Assembly (NCBI RefSeq): GCF_018642165.1
Contig: NZ_JAHHZM010000010.1
Location: 62,001 to 126,000, forward strand
Length of the DNA stretch: 64,000 bases
Reading direction: 5' to 3'
From: Echinicola shivajiensis
Lineage (GTDB): Bacteria > Bacteroidota > Bacteroidia > Cytophagales > Cyclobacteriaceae
Under the pieces are notes generated by a model. That model saw only the letters and a list, made by a program, of their open reading frames with translations. It had not been told where the DNA came from and made no database searches. A program made the translations under genes and the position numbers. Positions 44,535-52,872 of the stretch are shown here, in pieces. Numbering within the stretch: position 1 is the first letter of the stretch; every line of letters begins with the position of its first letter.

Positions 44535-46181
44535 ATGACACATAAAATTTTAAAGATTCATCCTAAGGACAATGTCTTAGTTGCCCTAAAAGATTTGAAA
44601 AAAGGTGAACACATACACTTTGAGGGAAAAGATATTACCCTTAGTCATGACGTCAAGGCAAAGCATAAATTCGCTGAAGAGCGATTGAACATTGATGATA
44701 ATATTTTCATGTATGGCATTATCTGTGGAAAAGCCCTGTCACCAATTATGGAAGGAGAAGTGCTTACCACACAAAATGTAGCTCATAAAACTGCTGAATT
44801 TACAGGAAAGAGAGAAACTAAGACATGGACTGCTCCTGATGTTAATAAGTGGAGTAAGTTGAATTTTATGGGCTATCATCGCGCAGATGGTCTAGTAGGG
44901 ACGGCCAATTATTGGTTGGTAGTTCCTTTGGTCTTCTGTGAAAACAGGAATATTGAGATCATGAAAGAGGCCTTTGTAGAGGAATTGGGCTTTGCGAAGC
45001 CTAACAAATACAAAGCCTTTGTCAAACAGATGCGTGAGCTTTATGCTCAAGGAGATAAGGAAAAAATAGCTGAACTCAACGTCGAGACAATAGAGCAAAA
45101 CGAAGAGAACAAGATTTTCAAAAATATTGATGGAATAAAATTTTTGACCCATCAAGGTGGTTGCGGGGGGATCAGACAAGATTCAGATATGCTTTGTGCA
45201 CTTATAGCCGGCTATATAAATAACCCTAATGTGGCTGGAGCAACCATTCTTAGTCTTGGTTGCCAAAATGCTCAACCAGCAATCCTTAAAGATAAGTTGA
45301 ATAAGATAAATCCTGATCTTCAAAAACCGGTTTTACTTTTTGAGCAGCAAAAAGAAGGAACTGAAAGTGCCTTGTTGACCAATGCCATACAGCAAACATT
45401 TTTGGCCTTGACAGAAGCTGACAAAATCTCCAGAAAACCAGCCCCACTTAGTAAATTAACCGTAGGCTTAGAATGTGGTGGTTCGGATGGTTTTTCTGGT
45501 ATTTCTGCTAATCCGGCAGTAGGACACGCATCAGACTTGGTCGTAGCCTTGGGAGGAAAAACCATCCTTTCAGAATTTCCAGAATTATGTGGAGTTGAAC
45601 AAGAACTAATAAACAGATGCACCACAGATGAGTCTGCAGAAAAATTTGTCAGCTTGATGCGGGCTTATGCAGCATCAGCAGAAGCAGTAGGTTCAGGATT
45701 TGATATGAACCCAAGCCCTGGCAATATCAAGGATGGCTTGATCACAGATGCCATGAAATCAGCCGGTGCTGCCAAAAAAGGAGGTACCTCCCCTATTGTT
45801 GATGTTCTGGATTATGCGGAATTTGTCACCAAACCAGGTTTGAATTTATTGTGCACACCTGGAAATGATGTGGAAAGTACTACTGCCATGGCTGGATCTG
45901 GAGCCAATATCATTTTATTTACCACAGGACTTGGTACCCCAACAGGAAATCCAGTGACACCTGTTTTAAAAGTTTCTTCAAACCACATTCTTGCAGAAAA
46001 GATGTCTGACATCATTGACATCAATACTGGTGGAGTAATTTCCGGTGATAAAACAATCGATGAAATGGGTGAGGAAATTCTTGAACATATCATTGAAGTG
46101 GCCAGCGGAAATAAAAAGGCGAAGGCGATGAAGCTTAATCAGGATGATTTCATTCCTTGGAAGAGAGGCGTTTCTTTGTAA
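44535..46181 (+). CDS. uxaA: Altronate dehydratase / UxaA family sugar-acid dehydratase
   Basis: A 548-residue cytoplasmic UxaA protein with both parts: the small N-terminal SAF-like domain (about 1-95, HPKDNVLVALKDLKKGEHIH) and the large catalytic domain (FMGYHRADGLVGTANYWLVV, THQGGCGGIRQDSDML, GLECGGSDGFSGISANPAVG). Cysteines in the G-C-G-G and E-C-G-G motifs fit the iron-binding site. It dehydrates D-altronate to KDG, the substrate of the divergent kdgK. Related UxaA enzymes use other sugar acids; since uxaB and uxaC are not here, altronate is the likely but not certain substrate. Confidence 0.93.
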   Translation: MTHKILKIHPKDNVLVALKDLKKGEHIHFEGKDITLSHDVKAKHKFAEERLNIDDNIFMYGIICGKALSPIMEGEVLTTQNVAHKTAEFTGKRETKTWTAPDVNKWSKLNFMGYHRADGLVGTANYWLVVPLVFCENRNIEIMKEAFVEELGFAKPNKYKAFVKQMRELYAQGDKEKIAELNVETIEQNEENKIFKNIDGIKFLTHQGGCGGIRQDSDMLCALIAGYINNPNVAGATILSLGCQNAQPAILKDKLNKINPDLQKPVLLFEQQKEGTESALLTNAIQQTFLALTEADKISRKPAPLSKLTVGLECGGSDGFSGISANPAVGHASDLVVALGGKTILSEFPELCGVEQELINRCTTDESAEKFVSLMRAYAASAEAVGSGFDMNPSPGNIKDGLITDAMKSAGAAKKGGTSPIVDVLDYAEFVTKPGLNLLCTPGNDVESTTAMAGSGANIILFTTGLGTPTGNPVTPVLKVSSNHILAEKMSDIIDINTGGVISGDKTIDEMGEEILEHIIEVASGNKKAKAMKLNQDDFIPWKRGVSL

Positions 46182-46212
46182 GGTTCTAGAAGAGAAATAT
46201 AAGATAGTAGAC

Positions 46213-46239
46213 AAAAAGGCGCCGATTGGCGCCTTTTTT
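46213..46239 (+). terminator. Intrinsic terminator after uxaA
   Basis: AAAAAGGCGCC and GGCGCCTTTTT form a perfect 11-bp stem with a GATT loop and terminal T-run, 32 bases past the stop. Confidence 0.92.
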
Positions 46240-46331
46240 AGTATGGTAGTTATAACTTGGGGACATCAAATGATTTTTGCCTAGAAGGTTATTTTTATAC
46301 ATTTATCAATAAGTCAACAAATTTTAACTTT

Positions 46332-47137
46332 ATGATTCCTAATAGTTTATATCTTGTTTTTGGCTTTACATCGATACCACGTTTGAAAGTTGCCTTCGAA
46401 AAACTATCCATCACTGGTACAATAATTTGTTTAGATGATGACTTAAGATTTGGTCCAATTGACCAGCTTGACCAAGATCAAGGAATCAATAAAAGAACGA
46501 GGTGGTTGTCCCAGCATACCTTCAATGAATTGGATAGAAAAAAGCATTCCTCTTCATTGAATGATGATATTAGAAAATAAAACGTTTAAAATCTGAAGTT
46601 AAGAAAGACCAAATAATTTATATCTGGTGTGGTAGAACTGGATTGGATCTAATATCCACTGCTAGGTTAGTAAAAGAATTATCAGCTCATAGAAACATCT
46701 ATGTCACAAATATTCCATACATCACCATTAAATCAAAGTTTGGTCACCAATATGTGCCGATATGCCTATCAGTTATGAATTCAGAGGAGATACCTTTAAT
46801 CATTAAGTATTTTAAAAAAATTGATGAAAGCGCTAAAATAAGATGGATAGAGTTGTGGAATAGATTGTGCGAAGAGGGTAAGAATCTGAGAACTCTTGAT
46901 AATGAAGCAAAGATTATATCTACAGCAGATGATTTTTTTGATCAATTTCTTTTAAACAACTGTTCTGGCAAATTAACTAAAGCTGCGCGAATTATCGGCC
47001 TTACACTATTGGACATAGATTTTAATGCCAGTGATGCTGTGCTCAATTGGAGATTGATCCACCTTGTTCAAGATAAGCGGCTATTATTTAAGGGTAATTT
47101 AGAAATGATGAGGGATTATTCAGTAAAAACCACATGA
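46332..47137 (+). pseudogene. DUF1835/DUF3658-type gene split by a frameshift
   Basis: The first frame encodes MIPNSLYLVFGFTSIPRLKV through LSQHTFNELDRKK, the DUF1835 N-terminal pattern, and stops at 46578-46580. From about 46577 the -1 frame continues without stop as KRLKSEVKKDQIIYIWCGRT and into GLDLISTARLVKEL, which matches the next conserved part (W-x-G-R-T), then a DUF3658-like C-terminus to 47137. The join lies in an A-rich stretch (AGAAAATAAAACG), where a one-base indel would restore one protein of about 268 residues. Function of the family is unknown. A sequencing error, a real mutation or programmed slippage would look the same here. Confidence 0.7.
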
Positions 47138-47272
47138 GCCATTTCCTTTTAAAGTTTTCTGATCTTCACTTTTCTCGGAATCGATTTCGTAATTAAACTG
47201 AATCCTTTATTTGACAAGCTATGATTTAATTGTCATTTTTAGACTTGAATAATTTAATCAAATAGAAAAATC

Positions 47273-48658
47273 ATGTTTAAGAAATTTTCTTTTACTGCAG
47301 CGTTAATCCTTGGAGGATTAATTTCCTTTTCCTGCTCCCAAAAGGCCGAATCAAGTGTCCAGAAAGAATCATGGACCTCATTATTTGATGGTGAATCACT
47401 AGAAGGCTGGAAGGCACTAGGTGGTGAAGCTGAATTTAAGATTGAGGATGGTGCAATCGTTGGTATTTCTAAAGTAAATACGCCAAACACTTTCCTTTGT
47501 ACTGAAAAGCTATATTCAGATTATATCGTTGAGCTGGATCTTAAAATTGAAGATGAAACCAGTAATTCAGGTGTAATGACCAGAGGACAATATAATGCCG
47601 AGAAAAACAGAGTATTTGGTTACCAAATCGAAGCTGATCCAAAAGAAAGAGCTTGGTCTGGCGGACTATATGATGAGGCTAGAAGAGGTTGGCTATACCC
47701 GTTGACCTTAAATGAAGAGGCTAGAAAAGCCTTCAAATTAGACGAATACAACCACTATAGAATTGAGGCTATCGGAAATGAAATCAAAACTTGGGTAAAC
47801 GGTGTGCCTGTCGCTTATGTAGTTGATGATATGGACAGCAAAGGTTTTATCGGTTTGCAAGTGCATGGTATTGGAAGCAATCCTGATCACGCTGGTAGAA
47901 AAACATATTTTAAGAATATTAAGGTTAAAACTGGAAACCTAGAGTCTAAGCCTTTCCCAGCTGGACATTATGTGGTAAGCACTGTTGATAATACATTGAC
48001 AGATTATGAAAAAGAAGATGGTTGGAAACTTTTGTTCAATGGTCAAAATCATGATGGATGGAAAGCTGCCTATAAAGAAGAATTCCCATCAAATGGTTGG
48101 ATAGTTGAAAATGGTGTATTGACTATCAAAGAATCAGATGGTAGTGAGTCAGAAACTTATGGTGACATTGTTACCAAGGATAAATACAGTGCTTTTGATC
48201 TATCTTTCCAGTTTAAGCTTTCTGAAGGAGCTAACAGTGGCGTTAAGTATTTTGTGACACTAAGTGAGGGAAATAGTGGTTCTGCTATTGGTTTGGAATA
48301 TCAAATCCTAGATGATGAAAAACATCCAGATGCAAAAAAAGGAAAAGATGGAAACCGTACTCTATCTTCTCTTTATGATTTGATTAAAGCCGACAAGCAA
48401 GGAAGATTTACTAAGGCAATTGGTGAGTGGAACCAAGGTAGAGTTGTGGTATACCCAGACAATAAAGTCGAACATTATCTAAATGGAGTTAAGGTGGTAG
48501 AATATGTTAGAGGTTCTGATGAATTCAGAAAATTGGTAGCTGGTAGTAAATATAAGAACTGGGAGAACTTTGGCGAAGCACCTGAAGGTCATATCCTATT
48601 ACAGGATCATGGCAACAGAGTGAGCTTTAAGTCCATTAAGATTAAGGAGCTCAAGTAA
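47273..48658 (+). CDS. Double DUF1080 (3-keto-disaccharide hydrolase-like) lipoprotein
   Basis: A 461-residue lipoprotein (lipobox ISFSCSQ, Cys near 22). Two DUF1080 domains follow in tandem. The first runs from WTSLFDGESLEGWKALGGEA to about 225, with NSGVMTRG and YGYQIEADP-like core; the second starts at WKLLFNGQNHDGWKAAYKEE near 245 and has NSGVKYFV and LEYQILDDE. Family members hydrolyse 3-keto-glycosides made by oxidoreductases. The Gfo/Idh gene that follows on the same strand would be the natural source of such 3-keto sugars. Confidence 0.9.
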   Translation: MFKKFSFTAALILGGLISFSCSQKAESSVQKESWTSLFDGESLEGWKALGGEAEFKIEDGAIVGISKVNTPNTFLCTEKLYSDYIVELDLKIEDETSNSGVMTRGQYNAEKNRVFGYQIEADPKERAWSGGLYDEARRGWLYPLTLNEEARKAFKLDEYNHYRIEAIGNEIKTWVNGVPVAYVVDDMDSKGFIGLQVHGIGSNPDHAGRKTYFKNIKVKTGNLESKPFPAGHYVVSTVDNTLTDYEKEDGWKLLFNGQNHDGWKAAYKEEFPSNGWIVENGVLTIKESDGSESETYGDIVTKDKYSAFDLSFQFKLSEGANSGVKYFVTLSEGNSGSAIGLEYQILDDEKHPDAKKGKDGNRTLSSLYDLIKADKQGRFTKAIGEWNQGRVVVYPDNKVEHYLNGVKVVEYVRGSDEFRKLVAGSKYKNWENFGEAPEGHILLQDHGNRVSFKSIKIKELK

Positions 48659-48801
48659 TATTATTTGAAATTTACATGTTGCTTTTAAACAGCTATACTG
48701 ATGACTCCAGGTCCAATTAAAATTGGTATTTGGGGTCATTTGTTCTTTAAAGGTCAATTAATAATAGTCCCAAAAAATTAGAATCAATATTCCGTTTAAT
48801 T

Positions 48802-50151
48802 ATGAAGAATAAAAATAACAGAAGAGAATTTATCAAAAAGTCTGCTTTGGCTACAGCAGGGATTTCCAGTTTGGGAGCTCTGGGTTTTTCAGCCAAGAGC
48901 TATGGAAATATTATTGGGGCCAATGAACGCCTAAATGTGGCAATATGTGGATTAGGCAGGAGATTGGGCGCTTATTATGATCCTATTAAATTACCACAAT
49001 CCAATGTTAATCTGGTTTACCTATGTGATGTGATGGAATCCCAAAGAGAAAAGGCCGGAAAGAAATTTCATAGCCTTTTGGGATACAGCCCAAAGTTGGA
49101 AAATAGTATTTTCAAGGTAATTGAGGATCAAGAGGTAGATGCCCTTATCAATGCCACTCCTGATCATTGGCATGCTCCAGGTACATGGATGGCTGTGGAA
49201 GCGGGGAAACATGTTTATGTTGAGAAGCCTTGTAGCCATAATCCTAGAGAAGGAGAGCTTTTAGTAGAGTATCAAAAGAAGTATAATAAAGTCATTCAGA
49301 TGGGAAATCAACAAAGGTCTTCCCTACCAAGTAATGAAATTGTCAATGCGATCCATGAAGGAGCATTAGGAAAAGTTTATAAGGCTACGGCTTTCTATTC
49401 TAATTCTAGGGGAAAGGTGCCTAATCCTACAAAAGCTCCTGTACCAAAAGGCTTGGACTGGGATCTTTTTCAGGGGCCTTCGCCAAGGAAGGAATATATG
49501 CACGATACTTGGGATTATAACTGGCACTGGTATGGTTGGGACTTCGGTACTGCGGAGACCGGTAATAATGCCACTCATGAATTGGATATCGCCAGATGGG
49601 CATTGGGAGTTGATTTCCCTAACAGGGTCATGGTGGACTCAGGAAAGTACCATTGGGAAGACGATGGCTGGACCATGTATGATACCATGGATGCGGTATT
49701 TAAGTTTGAAGACAACAAGACCATCCAATGGGATGGAAAAAGTCGAAATGGAATGCAAACCTACGGTGGTGGAAGAGGAACAATTATTTATGGAACTGAA
49801 GGTTCTGTATTTATAGATAGAAGTGGGTATAAGCAGTATGATCGTGGTGGTAAATTGGTAAGAGAGAATTATGGTAAAGGATCTGAATCAGCTACTGCCT
49901 TAGGTGGTGGTGGAGATGTTTCTACAACTCACGTATACAATTTCTTTGAGGCTATTAGGGGTAAAGAAAAACAAAACTCCCCTATTGATGAAGGAGCTAA
50001 AAGTACCTTACTATGCCACTTGGCCAATATAGCTTCAAGAACTGGTGAGGTTCTGGAATGTGATCCTAAAAATGGTCATATCATCAATAACAAGGAAGCT
50101 AAAAAGCTTTGGTCAAGAGAATATGAAAAAGGTTACGAACCAACCATTTAA
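48802..50151 (+). CDS. Gfo/Idh/MocA family oxidoreductase with Tat-type leader
   Basis: A 449-residue NAD(P)-dependent oxidoreductase. The N-terminus NRREFIKKSALATAGISSLG is a Tat-like signal. The Rossmann region has NVAICGLGRRLGAYY near 44-58 and LVYLCDVMESQREKA; EKPCSHNP near 140 holds the conserved catalytic Lys; NATHELDIARWALG near 256 holds the conserved His-Asp. Exported members of this family act on glycosides or 3-keto sugars, sometimes with a tightly bound cofactor. It follows the double DUF1080 gene after 143 bases and ends at a strong terminator. Confidence 0.92.
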   Translation: MKNKNNRREFIKKSALATAGISSLGALGFSAKSYGNIIGANERLNVAICGLGRRLGAYYDPIKLPQSNVNLVYLCDVMESQREKAGKKFHSLLGYSPKLENSIFKVIEDQEVDALINATPDHWHAPGTWMAVEAGKHVYVEKPCSHNPREGELLVEYQKKYNKVIQMGNQQRSSLPSNEIVNAIHEGALGKVYKATAFYSNSRGKVPNPTKAPVPKGLDWDLFQGPSPRKEYMHDTWDYNWHWYGWDFGTAETGNNATHELDIARWALGVDFPNRVMVDSGKYHWEDDGWTMYDTMDAVFKFEDNKTIQWDGKSRNGMQTYGGGRGTIIYGTEGSVFIDRSGYKQYDRGGKLVRENYGKGSESATALGGGGDVSTTHVYNFFEAIRGKEKQNSPIDEGAKSTLLCHLANIASRTGEVLECDPKNGHIINNKEAKKLWSREYEKGYEPTI

Positions 50152-50174
50152 TATATAGCAACCATGAAGTTAAT

Positions 50175-50205
50175 AGCGGGGAATTATAATTCCCCGCTTT
50201 TTTTT
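50175..50205 (+). terminator. Intrinsic terminator after the rightward Gfo/Idh gene
   Basis: AGCGGGGAATTA is followed at once by TAATTCCCCGCT, a perfect 12-bp arm pair, then eight T residues. It ends the plus-strand transcript. Confidence 0.92.
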
Positions 50206-50220
50206 AAACTATTAATTATT

Positions 50221-50256
50221 AAAAAAAGGCCATAAAACGATAGTTTTATGGCCTTT
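50221..50256 (-). terminator. Intrinsic terminator of the leftward Gfo/Idh gene
   Basis: AAAGGCCATAAAAC and GTTTTATGGCCTTT form a perfect 14-bp stem with a 4-base loop; on the minus strand it ends in a T-run. It lies 21 bases past the leftward gene's stop, back to back with the plus-strand terminator. Confidence 0.92.
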
Positions 50257-50276
50257 AGGATTTGATTAAGGTTCAA

Positions 50277-51596
50277 TTACACCACCTTAGTTTTTCCTGG
50301 TACCGCATGAGGATAAAGTCCATCTTCATTTGGAAGTACCTTAGGCATAGCATCCCAAGTATAAGTTTCTGGCATAAGGTCAATTTCTGAATTAAAGGCC
50401 TCATCCCAAGTGATTTCCTTACCAGAATATGTGGCATTTCTGCCCAATATAGCCGTCATAGTACTCATGGCAGCCCTTGTAGCATCTTCATATTTGTATT
50501 CACCATTTACAATAGCACCAAATAGCTTATTATGCTCTTGTTGATAAGGGTTGATATTGCCCTTGCCATCGTGGTTATAAAGTTCGCTTCCATCTAATCC
50601 CCAGATTTTACCTACATTACCTGCATTCATATAGGCACGTCCTTTGGTTCCAATAAAGGATTCATCTACTTTATTATCTGCGCCGGGGAAGTGACGACAC
50701 TCACTATTGATAATAGTACCATCTGCATAGGTCAATCGAATAGTATGGTGATCAAAAATTTCACCTGTATCCAATCCTGTTCTTACCATTCTACCACCAG
50801 TACCTTCTGCTTTGACAGGATAACCACCTTTTACCCAGTTGGCAATATCCAAATTATGAACGTGCTGCTCTGTAATATGGTCTCCACAAAGCCAGTTAAA
50901 ATAATACCAATTTCTCATTTGGTATTCCATTTCAGTTTGCTCTGGCTGTCTGGCACGGGTCCAAACTCCGCCTCCATTCCAGTAAACATGACCTCCTACT
51001 ACTTCACCAATAGCACCATCCTGAATTCTTTTGATGGTTTCAATATAGTTGTCTTGGTATCTTCTCTGAAGGCCTACAACGACGTTTAACTTTTGCGCTT
51101 TTGCTTTTTCAGCAGCAGCAATTACCCTACGGATACCATTGGCATCTACTGCTACCGGCTTTTCCATAAAGACATGCTTGCCTTGTTTGATAGCTTCTTC
51201 AAAGTGCATCGGTCTGAAACCCGGAGGTGTTGCCAATAACACTACATCGGCTTCTTTGATGGCTTTTTTGTAAGCATCGAAACCTACAAACTTTTTATCT
51301 TCTGGAACTTGTACTTTTTCAGGTCCTATTTTTTTCGATAAAGCATCATAGCTATTATCCAATCTATCTCTAAAAGCATCAGCCATTGCGACCAATTTGA
51401 TATTTTGGTCTGTACCGAAAGCTTGGAAAGCAGCACCGGTTCCACGACCACCACAGCCAATCAAGGCAATCTTGATTTCATCAGATCCAGCGGCATAGGC
51501 ACCTGGAAGAGTAAAAGGGCTTATCATGGCACCACCGGTAACTAATGCGGTGGTTTTCAAAAAATCCCTTCTGTCATTTTTTTGTTTAAGGTTCAT
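50277..51596 (-). CDS. Gfo/Idh/MocA family oxidoreductase with Tat-type leader
   Basis: A 439-residue exported oxidoreductase of the same family as its convergent neighbour but clearly diverged. Tat-type leader NDRRDFLKTTALVTGGAMIS; Rossmann motif KIALIGCGGRGTGAAFQAFG near 44-63; catalytic-Lys motif MEKPVAVDANG near 143; conserved ITEQHVHNLDIANWVKGG near 245. It lies 20 bases after the FGE-like gene and is probably cotranscribed with it. Substrate unknown; a sugar or glycoside is likely given the neighbours. Confidence 0.92.
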   Translation of the reverse strand: MNLKQKNDRRDFLKTTALVTGGAMISPFTLPGAYAAGSDEIKIALIGCGGRGTGAAFQAFGTDQNIKLVAMADAFRDRLDNSYDALSKKIGPEKVQVPEDKKFVGFDAYKKAIKEADVVLLATPPGFRPMHFEEAIKQGKHVFMEKPVAVDANGIRRVIAAAEKAKAQKLNVVVGLQRRYQDNYIETIKRIQDGAIGEVVGGHVYWNGGGVWTRARQPEQTEMEYQMRNWYYFNWLCGDHITEQHVHNLDIANWVKGGYPVKAEGTGGRMVRTGLDTGEIFDHHTIRLTYADGTIINSECRHFPGADNKVDESFIGTKGRAYMNAGNVGKIWGLDGSELYNHDGKGNINPYQQEHNKLFGAIVNGEYKYEDATRAAMSTMTAILGRNATYSGKEITWDEAFNSEIDLMPETYTWDAMPKVLPNEDGLYPHAVPGKTKVV

Positions 51597-51616
51597 GTTA
51601 TTTATAGGTTTTATGA

Positions 51617-52606
51617 TTAATAGTCATCAATTGGGGCTTGGTTATAATAAGCCATAATTTCTTCTTCAGATGGAGTTTCCAATGGTCTAACCACACGGAT
51701 ACCCAAGAATGGAGCTTCAGGGAACCACCATTGGCTCTTTGGGATTTGTGGATCGATTTGTTTCCAATCTGGGGTTGAGGCAAATCGGTTACTACTTCTA
51801 AGTTCCGTAGCTTCGCTTACATAACTTCCTCCCCTAATCGTTCTAGGATATAATTCATCAGTAGTTTCCTGTGGATTAGAAACAGGACCATTTGCTTCTG
51901 GATAATTAGGAACGTAAGCATCACCAGTCCATTCCATTACATTGCCATAGATATCGAACAATCCCCATGGGTTGGCTTTTTTCTGGCCAATTTTATGTGT
52001 ACTTTCTTCGGAATTTTCAGCATACCAAGCATATTCTCCCAATTTACTGGCGTCATCTCCAAAGAAGTAAGCAGATTCGCTGCCTGCCTTAGCAGCATAT
52101 TCCCATTCAGCTTCTGTTGGAAGCCTGTAAAATACACCTGTTTTGGTATAAAGCCATTTGCAGAATTGAATAGCCCCGTATTGGGTCATGCCAATAGCAG
52201 GCATTTCTTCCTTGCCCATACCAAATGTCATATCTAAATAAGGTGTAGAAGGACGGGTTAATCCATCTACCTCTGGACTAAGGGCTTTTTCACTTACAGA
52301 AGCTTCATAATTTTTATTAAGGAACAATTCAAAAACATCCCATGTAACCTCATGGGTTCCCATCCAAAAGGCGTCGATTTCTACTTCTCTTTGTGGGCCT
52401 TCGTCTGACTCTCGGTCCTTTTCAGAAATTGGGCTTCCCATTACAAACTTTCCAGCAGGTATAGGAGTCAGTCCAAAGGTCAATTGGGTATTAGGGATTT
52501 CTTGTTGATAAGCTTTAAAATCAACAGAATCAATCTTGGCATTTTCTTGACTTGGTAGAATTCCACCTGCCAAAACTGCAGCCAAAAAGAACTTATTAAT
52601 CAACAT
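51617..52606 (-). CDS. SUMF1/formylglycine-generating-enzyme-fold secreted protein
   Basis: A 329-residue exported protein. The FGE-sulfatase fold is clear: FVMGSPISEKDRESDEGPQR near 53-72, VTWDVFELFLNKNY, RLPTEAEWEYAAKAG near 160, NVMEWTGDAYV and TIRGGSYVSEATELRSSNRF near 257. The paired cysteines that oxidise sulfatases in true FGE are absent from the C-terminal region, so it is probably not a sulfatase maturase; other members bind or modify diverse substrates. It is first in a pair with the downstream Gfo/Idh gene. Confidence 0.88.
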   Translation of the reverse strand: MLINKFFLAAVLAGGILPSQENAKIDSVDFKAYQQEIPNTQLTFGLTPIPAGKFVMGSPISEKDRESDEGPQREVEIDAFWMGTHEVTWDVFELFLNKNYEASVSEKALSPEVDGLTRPSTPYLDMTFGMGKEEMPAIGMTQYGAIQFCKWLYTKTGVFYRLPTEAEWEYAAKAGSESAYFFGDDASKLGEYAWYAENSEESTHKIGQKKANPWGLFDIYGNVMEWTGDAYVPNYPEANGPVSNPQETTDELYPRTIRGGSYVSEATELRSSNRFASTPDWKQIDPQIPKSQWWFPEAPFLGIRVVRPLETPSEEEIMAYYNQAPIDDY

Positions 52607-52791
52607 ATAACTTGTACTTTTAATAATATTTGGCTCACAATATAAGAACTATTTATAAAATCGATTGTCCATTCATATAAATAATGAGGGAAATTTTAAT
52701 TGGACTTAATTTCCTGAATTTAATTCCTTTTTTGCCTCAATGACAAATTATGTGTTTTAATAAAGAATTGTTTGTCCTTTTTTAAACAGTG

Positions 52792-52836
52792 TTCCGATTC
52801 CTATGATCAATATCATGTTGATCATAGGAATCGGAA
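52792..52836. repeat. Perfect 19-bp inverted repeat with 7-base loop
   Basis: TTCCGATTCCTATGATCAA and its exact reverse complement are separated by TATCATG. It lies 37 bases past the GH95 stop and 186 bases before the FGE-like gene, all on the minus strand. Neither side has a proper T-run, so it is not a standard intrinsic terminator. It may still stabilise the GH95 mRNA 3' end. Confidence 0.85.
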
Positions 52837-52872
52837 ACATTAAATGAAAAATCACTTCGATAAAACCCTGTT

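Noticed and set aside
47254-47490. A minus-strand frame over the start of the double DUF1080 gene
   Set aside because: The plus strand has a signal peptide and clear DUF1080 motifs here; the reverse frame has none.
52803-52816. A third ATGAT-N4-ATCAT match
   Set aside because: It is formed by the arm and loop of the 19-bp hairpin and lies about 200 bases from the next start, so it is probably not a regulator site.
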